Assembly: GCA_003242085.1 (NCBI GenBank)
Contig: QBML01000014.1
Span: 62,001-126,000, forward strand
Direction of reading: 5' to 3'
Length of the DNA stretch: 64,000 nt
Origin: Pseudanabaena frigida
Lineage (GTDB): Bacteria; Cyanobacteriota; Cyanobacteriia; Pseudanabaenales; Pseudanabaenaceae
Shown: piece by piece, positions 35,801 through 44,988 of the stretch
Numbering within the stretch: the first letter of the stretch is position 1
Layout of the letters: every line of letters starts with the position of its first letter
Position numbers and translations under genes: made by a program
Notes under the pieces: model-generated
The model's input: the letters and a program-made list of their open reading frames with translations, nothing else
The model's database searches: none
What the model was told of the DNA's origin: nothing

Positions 35801-36807
35801 CCGATGTACTTGGTTACACTTCCGCAGAAGTTCAGGCTATGGGTGCCAATTTCTTTGCCAATCTGATGCATCCCGATGACCTCGCAAGAATGCCTAACTA
35901 TTACCAACAAATCGAACTTGCTCAAGACGGAGATATCTTTGAGATTGAATATCGGATGCGTCATGTTGATGGAGAATATCGATGGCTCATTAGCCGTGAC
36001 TCCATATTTAGTCGTGATGAACAGGGACAGCCCAAGCAGACAATTGGTACTGCACAGGATATTACCGATCGCAAAAAAGCAGAACTCAAACTTCAGCAAA
36101 CAACTGCTCAGTTAGAGGCTTCTAATCGAGAGTTGGAAGCCTTTGCCTACTCGGTTTCCCATGACTTACGTGCGCCATTACGAGCGATCGATGGCTTTAG
36201 TAATGCATTAATCGAGGACTATGGCGATAAATTTGACGCAGAAGGTAGAGACTACTTTGATCGTATTCGACGCAATGTCCAACGGATGGGAATGCTAATT
36301 GACGATTTGCTAAGACTCTCCCGTGTATCGCGATCGGAGATGCAGTGCTGCACTGTTAATCTCAGTAATTTAGTGCAAGAACAAGTAAATGAATTACGAG
36401 AATCTGAGCCAGAAAGACAGGTTGAGTTGGAGATCGCTGCTAACATCATCGTCTCAGCCGATCCCACCCTAATGAGAGTCGTGATTAGTAACTTAGTGCA
36501 AAATGCTTGGAAATTTACCAGTCACCATGCTACCGCCCGCATTGAATTTGATGTAATTGAACGGGAAGGACAATCCACCTACTTTGTGCGGGATGATGGC
36601 GCAGGCTTTGACATGAATCATGCAAAAATGCTCTTTAAAGTTTTCCAACGCTTACATAATACCAATGAATTCAATGGTACTGGTATAGGGTTAGCAACTG
36701 TGCAACGAGTTATTCATCGTCATGGTGGGCAAATATGGGCAGAGGGAATTGTCGAGAAAGGTGCCACAATTTATTTCACATTGCCGAATATATCAGTTTT
36801 TGAATGA
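32860..36807 (+). CDS. CBS-PAS x7 histidine kinase, phytochrome-type transmitter
   Basis: The 1315-residue product has no transmembrane helix, so it is soluble. A CBS-domain pair (about residues 10-145, with VVGIITERDVVRLIV) opens it; CBS pairs usually bind adenine nucleotides. Seven PAS domains follow (starting near 163, 292, 417, 561, 711, 827 and 950), joined by DISDRK-type linkers. The transmitter has His1101 in FAYSVSHDLRAPLRAIDGF, the HisKA form found in phytochrome-like kinases, and an HATPase with FNGTGIGLATV. It lacks its own receiver, but the next gene encodes a single-domain Rcp1-like regulator. It heads a signalling run that continues to 46716. Confidence 0.9.
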   Translation: MSNPANTTIQPDLKSAIVINPLVVAPETKAMEAIAQMINASANNDSDPNRDRRLSCVLIIENTKVVGIITERDVVRLIVQQRSLETLTVSEVMSSPVVTMRESEFTDLFLAAQVLKQQRIGHLPILDRDDQLLGLITHESLLQLTRPVNCLLEPPEWDFKQSEQRFISLATVAPVGIFCTDIEGNCLYVNDRWCQIAGLTTSEALGLGWMNAIYLPDRSLVTAAWKTFVQGSSPFSLEYRFQNASGLITWVYGQAVSEYNNTGKIIGYVGAITNISDRKSAEATLQESEERLRLALRAANQGLYDLNIQTGEAIVSPEYATMLGYDPETFQETNARWIDRLHPDDLEVVANTYRDYIAGNITEYKVEFRQRTQAGEWKWLLSLGQVLEWDELGNPLRMLGTHTDISDRKHGEAALAELAAIVESSMDAIISKTLDGVIVSWNAGAERLFGYTAKETIGQPITLIIPLELTDEETYILEKIKRGEPISHYETIRQDKAGKMIDMSLTVSPIRDPSGAIIGASKIARDISELKQAEARLQQLNQELEAKVNKRTQELWQVNSMQRAILDSADYSFISTDALGLIQSFNPAAERMLGYSASEVIGKLTPAIFHDLQEIVDRSAVLSAEIEQDIPVGFEVFVAKARLGIVSEEEWTYIRKDGSRFPVLLSVTAMRDVNQQIIGFLGIAKDISDRKQLELQIAQRTEALQASEATNRAMLEAIPDLLLRLRRDGTCLDFIKPAINSENFLPIAHHISEVIPPELLRNQLQIIDRAILTRELQVYEHKFIKQGRTTYEEVRILAINDNEVLAIVRDISDRKQVEAALKKSEQRYRALLNNASDAIFQTSLQGNLIETNHSAELLLGYSLDELMRLPMSQIHPPEVLETIQNHFRQIIQNGEGTILETLIVCKDGKQVPVEINPSVIDLNGETIVQAIFRDLTERKQAEAEIIEKQRFIQKIADASPNILYLYDLQEYRNVYCNREIADVLGYTSAEVQAMGANFFANLMHPDDLARMPNYYQQIELAQDGDIFEIEYRMRHVDGEYRWLISRDSIFSRDEQGQPKQTIGTAQDITDRKKAELKLQQTTAQLEASNRELEAFAYSVSHDLRAPLRAIDGFSNALIEDYGDKFDAEGRDYFDRIRRNVQRMGMLIDDLLRLSRVSRSEMQCCTVNLSNLVQEQVNELRESEPERQVELEIAANIIVSADPTLMRVVISNLVQNAWKFTSHHATARIEFDVIEREGQSTYFVRDDGAGFDMNHAKMLFKVFQRLHNTNEFNGTGIGLATVQRVIHRHGGQIWAEGIVEKGATIYFTLPNISVFE

Positions 36808-36933
36808 TACCAGATAGGGTTTGGCTACAGTGAGCCAGTCAACGGTCTATACTGATTGAGCATAGCCGAAGCCAAAGCGCTGAATCTCACGCATGATTGA
36901 GCACTGCTGTATATGAATATGGGAGCTTAAACC

Positions 36934-37356
36934 ATGTCTGCTTTACCTGCAATCATACTGGTTGAAGATAATCCTGATGATGAAAGACTAACTATTCGCG
37001 CACTAAGACGTGGCAATATCGCCAATGAAATCCTCGTAGCTCGTAATGGAGAAGAAGCTTTGACGATAGTATTCGGCACTAATCCCCTCCCAGCAGTCGT
37101 ACTTCTAGACTTAAAGCTGCCCAAAATTAATGGACTAGAGGTTTTAAGAAATATCCGCGCTAATGAACGAACTCATTTACTGCCAGTAGTTGTACTAACC
37201 TCATCAAGTGAAGACAGTGATATCATTGAGAGCTACAGCTTGGGAGCTAATAGCTATGTCCGTAAGCCCGTTGAGTTTGACAAGTTCGTAGAGGCCGTAA
37301 CACAACTGGGTCTGTATTGGGCAGTTATTAATGAAGGACTCAATAAAGGTTTATAA
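36934..37356 (+). CDS. single-domain response regulator, Rcp1-like
   Basis: The 140-residue product is one receiver domain with no output domain. It starts [19 protein letters not shown], carries the phosphoacceptor Asp59 in [16 protein letters not shown], and ends with the Thr/Ser and Lys positions in [11 protein letters not shown] and SYVRKPVEF. Its length and extended C-terminal helix match Rcp1, the partner of cyanobacterial phytochrome Cph1. It sits between a kinase with a phytochrome-type HisKA and a kinase with cyanobacteriochrome-like GAF domains, 3 bases from the latter, and so probably shuttles phosphate between them. Confidence 0.93.
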   Translation: MSALPAIILVEDNPDDERLTIRALRRGNIANEILVARNGEEALTIVFGTNPLPAVVLLDLKLPKINGLEVLRNIRANERTHLLPVVVLTSSSEDSDIIESYSLGANSYVRKPVEFDKFVEAVTQLGLYWAVINEGLNKGL

Positions 37357-37359
37357 ATC

Positions 37360-40300
37360 ATGGATAACAGCTTGAAGGTTCTGATTGTTGAGGATTCTGA
37401 GGATGATGCTCTTTTAATTGTCAGAGAATTGCGTCATGGAGGATTTGAGATTACTTGGGAATGTGTAGAAACATCTCAAGAACTCCTCTTAGCTTTGTCT
37501 AGTCGCAAATGGGATATCCTCCTTTCCGATTATCACCTACCCGCACTTGACATACCTTCAGTACTAAAAATTGTCAAACAAGTCGATCCCGATTTGCCTT
37601 TCATAGTGGTTTCGGGGACTATTGGTGAATCCGCAGCAGTAGAGCTAATGCGGCAGGGAGTCAATGACTACCTCATGAAAGGACATTTAGCCCGATTGAC
37701 AGAAGTAATAAAGCGTGAAATTCGAGAATCTCAAATTCGAGCTGAAAAACGTAAGGCTGATATAGAACTAGATCGAACTAAAGAACGTCTGCAACTTGCG
37801 ATCGAAGGATCGGGCATCGGGCTATGGGATTGGTCAATTTCAACGGGAGAGGTGACATTTAACGATCGCTGGGCGGAAATGATTGGCTATACCACTGAGG
37901 AACTGCAGCCTGTCAGCATTGAAGTTTGGCAGCGCAATATTCATCCTGAGGATTTACCAAGAGTAACCCAATCTTTAGAGCAGCACTTTCAGCGCGAAAC
38001 CGAGACTCATGAATGCGAACTACGGATGCTTCATAAACTAGGAGCTTGGGTTTGGGTGCTATGTAAGGGAAAAGTAACGGAATGGGATACTACGGGAAAA
38101 CCCCTAAGGATGATCGGTACGCTTCTAGATGTTAGTGGTCGCAAACAGACTATAGACATGCTAATGCAACTCAATCAGAACCTAGAAACACGGGTGCGTG
38201 AACGCACTTCCGACTTGAGACAAAGTGAGTCTCGCTTGCAGGAAGCTCAGCAAATTGCTCATCTTGGTAGTTGGGAGTTAGACGTACAAACAAAAGCAAT
38301 TACTTGGTCGGAAGAAGTCTTTAAAATCTTTGGTTTGGACTCTGATTTGCCAGAACCAACCTATGCTGAGCTATTGGATTATTTCCCGCAGGGCGATCGC
38401 TTTACCCAATTTATTGATAGGTCTATTAATACGGGAGAATCCGATGAAATCGATCTCCAGATTATTCGCGCTAATGGTTCCACTGGTTATATTTTTGTAA
38501 AAATCGAAGTCATTAAAAATGAAAGCGAGCAGGTAATCCGATTGTTTGGCATTGTGATGAATATTAGCGATCGCAAGTTGGTGCAGCAAGAACTCCAACA
38601 AGAAAATACTTTTCGGCAAAAAATTGTGGAAAGTATGGCGGAAGGGCTATGTGTTTGCCACGAAATTAATGAGTTTCCTTTTTTGCAATTCACGGTCTGG
38701 AATCAGCAAATGCAAATAATTACAGGTTACTCCTTAGAAGAAATTAATCAACTTGGTTGGGAGCAAAGTCTACATCCTATGTCAGACAATCAAATACAGA
38801 CGATCGACCGTGTAGATATGACACAACGAGAAGGCATATCTGAGGAGTGGAGAATCCAACGTAAAGATGGCAAAAGACTTACTATTTCCATGTCTAGATC
38901 TGTCATATCAAGTGATGACGGCAAATCCTATCTGCTTGCGCTAATCCAAGATATTACCGATCGCAAGCAATCAGAACTAAAATTGCAACAAAAAGTAAAT
39001 CAAGAACATCTGCTGGTGTCAATTACCCAGCGAATGCGATCTTCATTAAATCTAGAAGAGATTCTCAAAGACACTGTTGAAGAGATTCATCAAGTTTTAC
39101 AGTCCGATCGCGTGCTGGTCTATCGCGTGTTCGCTGGAGGACATGGGGCTGCTATTGCTGAATCTGTTTCACCCCAATGGTCTAAAGTTTTGGATATGGT
39201 CTTGCCAGAAGAGGTATTCCCAGAAGCGATCTACGATCGCTATGTCCAAGGAAGAATCTATAAACTCAGCGATCGCGAAGATCCAAACCAGACCATCTTG
39301 CCCTGCTTGGTGGAATTTCTTGCCGAAATTCAGGTTAGAGCTAAGCTTGTTGTTCCGATTATCCAGCATAAACAGAATCAACAGACACTCTGGGGGCTAT
39401 TGATTGTCCATCAATGCGATCGCCCACGACAGTGGCAAAGTTGGGAAATTGATCTTCTTAAACAAATCTCTAACCAGTTAGCGATCGCTATTCAACAATC
39501 TGACCTCTACTATCAGCTTCAATGCGAATTGCAAGAACGCCAAAACGCTGAAAAAGTAATCCGTCAGCAAGTAGTACGAGAATCTCTATTACGAGAAATT
39601 ACGCAACGCATCAGGCAATCTCTAGATCTGCAAACTATTTTTGAGATTGCGGTGCAGGAGGTGCAGCAGTTCCTAAATGCCGATCGAGTTGGCATCTTCA
39701 AATTTTATCCCGAATCGAATTTTGATGATGGGGAATTTGTGGCGGAATCTGTTGTCGAAGGATTTTCCTCAGCTTTAGCGATTCGAGTCCACGACCATAC
39801 CTTTGGCGACAACTATGCCGCGCTCTATGCAAATGGTCGAGCTTATATCGTTGATGATATCTATCAAAATGGCGCAAAAGTTTGTCATATTGACATCTTG
39901 GCACAGTTCCAAGTACGGGCAAATATTGTGATGCCGTTACTTTGCAAAGATGTTTTATGGGGGTTACTATGCATTCATCAATGCGCTACAACTCGTCACT
40001 GGCAACAGTCTGAGATTGACTTTAGCTATCAAGTTACCAACCAGTTAGCGATCGCCATTCAGCAAGCAAGTCTATTTGAACAATTACAACAGGAACTGTC
40101 CGATCTCCAACAGGCTGAAGCGAAACTAACCGAGAGCAATCAAAAACTCGCTATTTCTAATGAAGAGTTAAGCCGTGCTACTAGGCTTAAGGATGAATTT
40201 CTCGCCAATATGAGCCACGAACTTCGCACGCCGCTCAATTCTATTTTGGGAATGACGGAAGGGATGCAAGAAGGGGTTTTTGGCACAATCAGCGATCGCC

Positions 40301-41349
40301 AAGCCAAAGCACTAAAAACCGTTGAGCGGAGCGGTATACATCTTTTGGAGTTGATCAATGATATCCTTGACGTGGCAAAAATTGAATCAGGAGAAGTCAC
40401 CTTAGAATTAACTACTACTTCCGTCCAGCAGCTCTGTCAATCCAGCATGACCTTTGTCAAACAACAAGCTCACAGCAAATCTATTCAACTGATTGACCGA
40501 ATTCCAGAAAATTTACCAGACTTGCTGCTAGACGAGAGACGCATTCGCCAAGTCTTAATCAATCTCCTCAATAATGCGGTTAAATTCACTCCACATGGAG
40601 GAAGTATTACCTTAGAAGTATCAGTGGTTGACTCTAACCAAACAACCGATCCCACCTATCTCCGAATGGCAGTGATCGACACAGGTATAGGAATATCATC
40701 GGAGAATATTCCCAAACTATTTCAGCCCTTTATCCAAATCGATAGCGCCTTAAATCGTCAATATGTGGGAACAGGATTGGGGCTAGCTCTTGTCAAGCGC
40801 ATTGTAGAAATGCATGGGGGGCGAGTGCTATTAACTAGTGAGCCTAATATGGGGAGTTGTTTCATGGTGGATATTCCCTACATTACATCCACTCATTCTA
40901 TTGACTTTTATCTCAAACCTGAGGCAAAAATAGACTCTACACTACAAGTCAGCCAATCACCCACTCTATCCAATCTAATTTTGCTGGCAGAAGATAATGA
41001 AGCTAATATTAATACTATTTCTTGTTACCTTGAAGCGAAAGGCTATCGTATTCTCTTAGCCAAAAATGGTCAGGAAGCGATCGCAGTTGCCAAAACTCAT
41101 CAACCTAACTTGATTTTGATGGACATTCAAATGCCAGTCATGGATGGCTTAGAAGCAACTACATTGATTCGCCTCGATCCACAATTACATAACATTCCGA
41201 TTATTGCGATGACGGCTCTAGCAATGACAGGCGATCGCGAAAAATGTCTGGAAGCAGGAGCGGATGAATATCTTACTAAGCCTGTTAAACTTAAGCAACT
41301 GACTACAATCATTCAACAGTTTTTAATTGAGAACAAGAATCAAAAATGA
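37360..41349 (+). CDS. hybrid kinase REC-PAS x3-GAF x2-HisKA-HATPase-REC with cyanobacteriochrome-like GAF domains
   Basis: The 1329-residue soluble product opens with a receiver (Asp57 in ILLSDYHLP). PAS domains start near 143, 291 and 417, and GAF domains span about 552-715 and 744-905. HisKA has His953 in [10 protein letters not shown], the HATPase has GTGLGLALV, and a second receiver holds LMDIQMPVMDG. Both GAF domains resemble bilin-binding cyanobacteriochromes: GAF2 has Cys842-His843 in KVCHIDILAQFQVRANIV, and GAF1 has Cys649 in ILPCLVEFLAEIQVRA, with leucine after the cysteine. The position matching the second cysteine of DXCF types reads DHTF in GAF2. Covalent bilin attachment is likely but not proven. 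It overlaps the next gene by 4 bases. Confidence 0.88.
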   Translation: MDNSLKVLIVEDSEDDALLIVRELRHGGFEITWECVETSQELLLALSSRKWDILLSDYHLPALDIPSVLKIVKQVDPDLPFIVVSGTIGESAAVELMRQGVNDYLMKGHLARLTEVIKREIRESQIRAEKRKADIELDRTKERLQLAIEGSGIGLWDWSISTGEVTFNDRWAEMIGYTTEELQPVSIEVWQRNIHPEDLPRVTQSLEQHFQRETETHECELRMLHKLGAWVWVLCKGKVTEWDTTGKPLRMIGTLLDVSGRKQTIDMLMQLNQNLETRVRERTSDLRQSESRLQEAQQIAHLGSWELDVQTKAITWSEEVFKIFGLDSDLPEPTYAELLDYFPQGDRFTQFIDRSINTGESDEIDLQIIRANGSTGYIFVKIEVIKNESEQVIRLFGIVMNISDRKLVQQELQQENTFRQKIVESMAEGLCVCHEINEFPFLQFTVWNQQMQIITGYSLEEINQLGWEQSLHPMSDNQIQTIDRVDMTQREGISEEWRIQRKDGKRLTISMSRSVISSDDGKSYLLALIQDITDRKQSELKLQQKVNQEHLLVSITQRMRSSLNLEEILKDTVEEIHQVLQSDRVLVYRVFAGGHGAAIAESVSPQWSKVLDMVLPEEVFPEAIYDRYVQGRIYKLSDREDPNQTILPCLVEFLAEIQVRAKLVVPIIQHKQNQQTLWGLLIVHQCDRPRQWQSWEIDLLKQISNQLAIAIQQSDLYYQLQCELQERQNAEKVIRQQVVRESLLREITQRIRQSLDLQTIFEIAVQEVQQFLNADRVGIFKFYPESNFDDGEFVAESVVEGFSSALAIRVHDHTFGDNYAALYANGRAYIVDDIYQNGAKVCHIDILAQFQVRANIVMPLLCKDVLWGLLCIHQCATTRHWQQSEIDFSYQVTNQLAIAIQQASLFEQLQQELSDLQQAEAKLTESNQKLAISNEELSRATRLKDEFLANMSHELRTPLNSILGMTEGMQEGVFGTISDRQAKALKTVERSGIHLLELINDILDVAKIESGEVTLELTTTSVQQLCQSSMTFVKQQAHSKSIQLIDRIPENLPDLLLDERRIRQVLINLLNNAVKFTPHGGSITLEVSVVDSNQTTDPTYLRMAVIDTGIGISSENIPKLFQPFIQIDSALNRQYVGTGLGLALVKRIVEMHGGRVLLTSEPNMGSCFMVDIPYITSTHSIDFYLKPEAKIDSTLQVSQSPTLSNLILLAEDNEANINTISCYLEAKGYRILLAKNGQEAIAVAKTHQPNLILMDIQMPVMDGLEATTLIRLDPQLHNIPIIAMTALAMTGDREKCLEAGADEYLTKPVKLKQLTTIIQQFLIENKNQK

Positions 41350-42485
41350 GAGAACTATCAATTTTAGTCATTGATGACGAACCCGATAACTTTGATGTTA
41401 TTGACACACTTCTAAATGAGCAAAATTATGTGCTGCATTATGCGGCTGATGGTCAAGAGGCGATCTCCCTACTTGATGTATTTAAACCCAATCTAATTTT
41501 GCTAGATGTGATGATGCCTAAAATGGACGGCATTGAAGTCTGTAAACGAATTAAATCCATTCCTCAATGGCAATCAGTGCCAATCGTTATGGTAACTGCT
41601 CTAAACACTAAGCAGGATTTATCACGCTGTCTGGATGCAGGCGCAGATGACTTCATTAGCAAGCCCGTTAATAGTCTTGAGTTACGCGCCAGAGTTAAGT
41701 CTATGCTGCGAATTAAACAGCAATACGACCAGATAAAGACTCTATCCAATCTACAAGAAAGTACAATTGTTTTTTTGCAAGATAGCATAGATGGATTGTG
41801 TGGCAATCTAGCATCTACACTTCCCCACGAACTAAATACGCCTCTTAATGGAATTGTCACCGTAATCGATTTGCTAATTGACGATTATCAAAATATGGAT
41901 AAGGACGAACTTTATGAGTTTTTGTTAGTAGCCCAACAATCGGCATATCGACTCAACAAACTAACTAAAAGATTTTTACAATATTCACAGTTAGAGATAC
42001 TTACTAGCAATCCTAAATTCAGAGAAATAAAAAGCACCAAAACTTCAATCCAAATTCTAATTGAGAGTGCTATCCATAGCAAAGCCGAACAGGTAAATCG
42101 CCTAGACGACTTGCTTCTTGAGCTACCAAATTTAGAAGATGTAGAAATATGTATGAGTGATAAGGATTTCGTGTGTATTATTGAAGAGCTAGTCGAAAAT
42201 GCCTTTAAATTTTCTCAACCTAATACACCAGTCAAGATATGTACCCAATTAAAGGATGGGATATTTCATCTATCGATTTCAGATCGAGGTCGAGGCATGA
42301 CAGAAGAGCAAATTGCTAAAGTAAGTTCATTTACACAATTTGAGCGGAAGTACTACGAGCAACAAGGTATAGGGTTAGGTTTGCAAATCGTCAAAAAGAT
42401 CGTTGAGCTTTATGGAGGTAAGTCATCTATTTCCAGCATTTATCATCAAGAGACAATAGTTAGTGTTGAAATCCCTTCTATGTGA
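41346..42485 (+). CDS. REC-histidine kinase
   Basis: The 379-residue product has an N-terminal receiver (about 1-120, with LVIDDEPDNFDV and LLDVMMPKMDG) and a C-terminal transmitter. The H box is LPHELNTPLNGI with His161, differing from the usual HELRTP by Asn for Arg. The HATPase has ENAFKF and GIGLGLQIVKK. It has no other sensor domain, so its input is phosphorylation of its own receiver. The ATG overlaps the upstream stop as ATGA, showing tight translational coupling to the GAF kinase. The receiver is closely similar to those of the next two genes. Confidence 0.9.
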   Translation: MRELSILVIDDEPDNFDVIDTLLNEQNYVLHYAADGQEAISLLDVFKPNLILLDVMMPKMDGIEVCKRIKSIPQWQSVPIVMVTALNTKQDLSRCLDAGADDFISKPVNSLELRARVKSMLRIKQQYDQIKTLSNLQESTIVFLQDSIDGLCGNLASTLPHELNTPLNGIVTVIDLLIDDYQNMDKDELYEFLLVAQQSAYRLNKLTKRFLQYSQLEILTSNPKFREIKSTKTSIQILIESAIHSKAEQVNRLDDLLLELPNLEDVEICMSDKDFVCIIEELVENAFKFSQPNTPVKICTQLKDGIFHLSISDRGRGMTEEQIAKVSSFTQFERKYYEQQGIGLGLQIVKKIVELYGGKSSISSIYHQETIVSVEIPSM

Positions 42486-42565
42486 TATTTATATGGTACT
42501 AATTATACTGATTAGTGGATAGGAATTTTAGCTTATTTAGTTAGTTATTACCTGTGGTTGATTTT

Positions 42566-44911
42566 ATGAACGAGCCTTCTATTCTAGTTGTTGATGACGA
42601 GCCCGATAACTTTGATGTCATTGAGACACTCTTAAGTCAGCAAAATTATATCCTGCACTACGCTGCCAGTGGAGAAGAAGCGATCGCGCGACTAAACCTA
42701 TTTCGGCCAGATGTAATTTTACTAGATGTGATGATGCCAAATATGGATGGCATTGAAGTCTGTCAACGGATTCGATCTCAGCCTGAATGGAAAGCCGTAC
42801 CTATTATTATGGTAACGGCTCTTACTGCTAAAGAAGACCTAGCAAAATGTCTAGCAACAGGAGCCAATGATTTTATCAGTAAGCCTTTAAACACTCTAGA
42901 GTTTTGCGCTAGAGTGCAATCAATGTTGAGAATTAAACAGCAATACGATCAGCTAGAGAGAGCTAATGCCTTAATATCTGCTCAACTGGAAGCTAGTTTA
43001 GAAGGAGTTATTGCTGCTAATGAGCAAGGACAACTAGTAGGATATAACCAAAAGTTACGTCAAATGTGGAACATTGATGAAATAACAATAAATAACAATG
43101 ATAGCGATCAATTACTATTTCCTTTGCTACAAGAGGCAAAATTTTCTCCAGAACTTACACAAATATTAGAAAGCACCTACGATGAGTATCCCGAGCAAAT
43201 CAATCATGGAGAAATAACTATAAATGAGCTTACCTATGAGTACTATAGTAGTCCCGTAACTTCTCCTAATGGTAAGTTTTTAGGATTTGTTTGGCGATTT
43301 CGCGATATTACAGAACGCAAGCATTCGGAAAGATATCTCCAAGACGCTAAAGAACTAGCTGAATCAGCACTCCGAGCGAAGTCAGAGTTTTTAGCGATGA
43401 TGAGTCATGAAATTCGGACACCAATTAATGGAGTCCTTGGTATGACACAGTTATTATCGACTACTTCCCTAAATACTGAACAACAAAAATTTGTGCAGTC
43501 CATTCAAACTAGTGGCGAAGTCCTACTCACAGTAATTAACGATATCTTAGATTTTTCTAAGCTAGAGTCTGGCAAACTAGCGCTAGAGAACCTACCTGTT
43601 GACGTACATAGAATCATTACCGATACCTATGCACTTCTTGCTAAACAGGCTCAAGAAAAAGGAATCGAATTATCTTACCAAATTGACGAAAAAGCTCCTC
43701 TATATTTTCTGGGGGATGCAGTAAGGCTCCGCCAAATATTGCTTAACCTAACAAGTAATGCCGTAAAGTTTACGCCTAAAGGCGAAGTCTGCCTGACCGT
43801 ATCTTATCAGACGGAAAATGGAGCAGAACTAATCTTTTCTGTCAGAGATACAGGTATCGGACTCACTTCTGAACAGTTGCAAAAGCTATTTCAACCCTTT
43901 ACGCAAGCATCTATTGCTACTTCACGTAAGTATGGAGGAACGGGATTAGGACTAGCTATTTGTCAAAAGCTGGTCGGTATGATGGGAGGTCGAATTTGGG
44001 CAGAAAGTATTCCCGAGCGAGGTTCTATATTTTCGTTTGTGTTGCCAATTTTGGCTACAGATGAAGTGCCACAAGCCAATACAGGTGCTCCCGAACAATC
44101 GCATCAGATCGACGCAATTAGTACAGATCTAGCAATTAAATTACCACTTAATATTTTGGTTGCTGAAGACAATTTGATCAATCAGGAGTTTGTTCAAGCT
44201 GTACTTGGGAAGATGGGCTATGCTCCTGTCATTGTCAATGACGGCGTAGAAGCGATCGCCGCCCTAACAAGAAACTCCTATAACATTGTGTTTTTAGATG
44301 TCCAAATGCCTCGTATGAATGGGATTGAGACTGCTAATTATATTGTCCAGAAATGGTCGGAAATATCATCCAATTCATCTCGTCCTATCTTAATTGCGAT
44401 GACAGCAAGCGTGATGCAAGGCGATCGCGAGATGTGTCTAGAAGCAGGTATGGATGATTATATTAGCAAGCCCATATTCTTTGACAATTTACAAAGAATG
44501 ATTGAACGTTGGGGAGGTAGTCCTAGAGGAATTTCTACTAAACCATCGATCTCTCAAGTCTCTACTGACTTTGACGTAAATAGTCTTAAAGAACTTGAGT
44601 CGATTTCGTCTAAGTTACCTCTACGGATGATCGATCTGTTCTTACATAAAGAGTCTCCAGCATTATTACAGATATTGCATCAAGCTTTAATAGATAAAGA
44701 TGTATCTCAAGTGGAATATGCTGCACATACTTTAAAGTCTAGTAGTAGAATTCTTGGAGCTAAGATGTTTTCTAAACTTTGCTTTGATATGGAAGTTGCA
44801 GGTCGTCAGCAGCAACTCGAAGGAACAGAAGAACTAATGCTAGAAATTGACCGAGTCTTTCATACAGTTGTTTCTTATTTAGAAGAATACCTTGTTAGAG
44901 CTTCTTCATAA
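42566..44911 (+). CDS. REC-PAS-HisKA-HATPase-REC-HPt hybrid kinase
   Basis: Counted from ATG 42566 the product has 781 residues; a GTG at 42554 is an alternative start and neither has a clear ribosome site. Domains in order: receiver (1-120, LLDVMMPNMDG), PAS (about 130-255), HisKA with His281 in SHEIRTPING, HATPase with GGTGLGLAI, second receiver (LNILVAEDN, VFLDVQMPRMNG) and a C-terminal HPt domain with His721 in AAHTLKSSSRILG. All residues of a full four-step phosphorelay are present in one protein, plus an input receiver. It is the most likely hub of the local relay. Soluble. Confidence 0.92.
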   Translation: MNEPSILVVDDEPDNFDVIETLLSQQNYILHYAASGEEAIARLNLFRPDVILLDVMMPNMDGIEVCQRIRSQPEWKAVPIIMVTALTAKEDLAKCLATGANDFISKPLNTLEFCARVQSMLRIKQQYDQLERANALISAQLEASLEGVIAANEQGQLVGYNQKLRQMWNIDEITINNNDSDQLLFPLLQEAKFSPELTQILESTYDEYPEQINHGEITINELTYEYYSSPVTSPNGKFLGFVWRFRDITERKHSERYLQDAKELAESALRAKSEFLAMMSHEIRTPINGVLGMTQLLSTTSLNTEQQKFVQSIQTSGEVLLTVINDILDFSKLESGKLALENLPVDVHRIITDTYALLAKQAQEKGIELSYQIDEKAPLYFLGDAVRLRQILLNLTSNAVKFTPKGEVCLTVSYQTENGAELIFSVRDTGIGLTSEQLQKLFQPFTQASIATSRKYGGTGLGLAICQKLVGMMGGRIWAESIPERGSIFSFVLPILATDEVPQANTGAPEQSHQIDAISTDLAIKLPLNILVAEDNLINQEFVQAVLGKMGYAPVIVNDGVEAIAALTRNSYNIVFLDVQMPRMNGIETANYIVQKWSEISSNSSRPILIAMTASVMQGDREMCLEAGMDDYISKPIFFDNLQRMIERWGGSPRGISTKPSISQVSTDFDVNSLKELESISSKLPLRMIDLFLHKESPALLQILHQALIDKDVSQVEYAAHTLKSSSRILGAKMFSKLCFDMEVAGRQQQLEGTEELMLEIDRVFHTVVSYLEEYLVRASS

Positions 44912-44988
44912 AAGTATAATACAACAGCCCGTAAGACGAATAAGACATAAAATATAATTTTGGATATTTTGTTAATCAAAGAGGAGTA

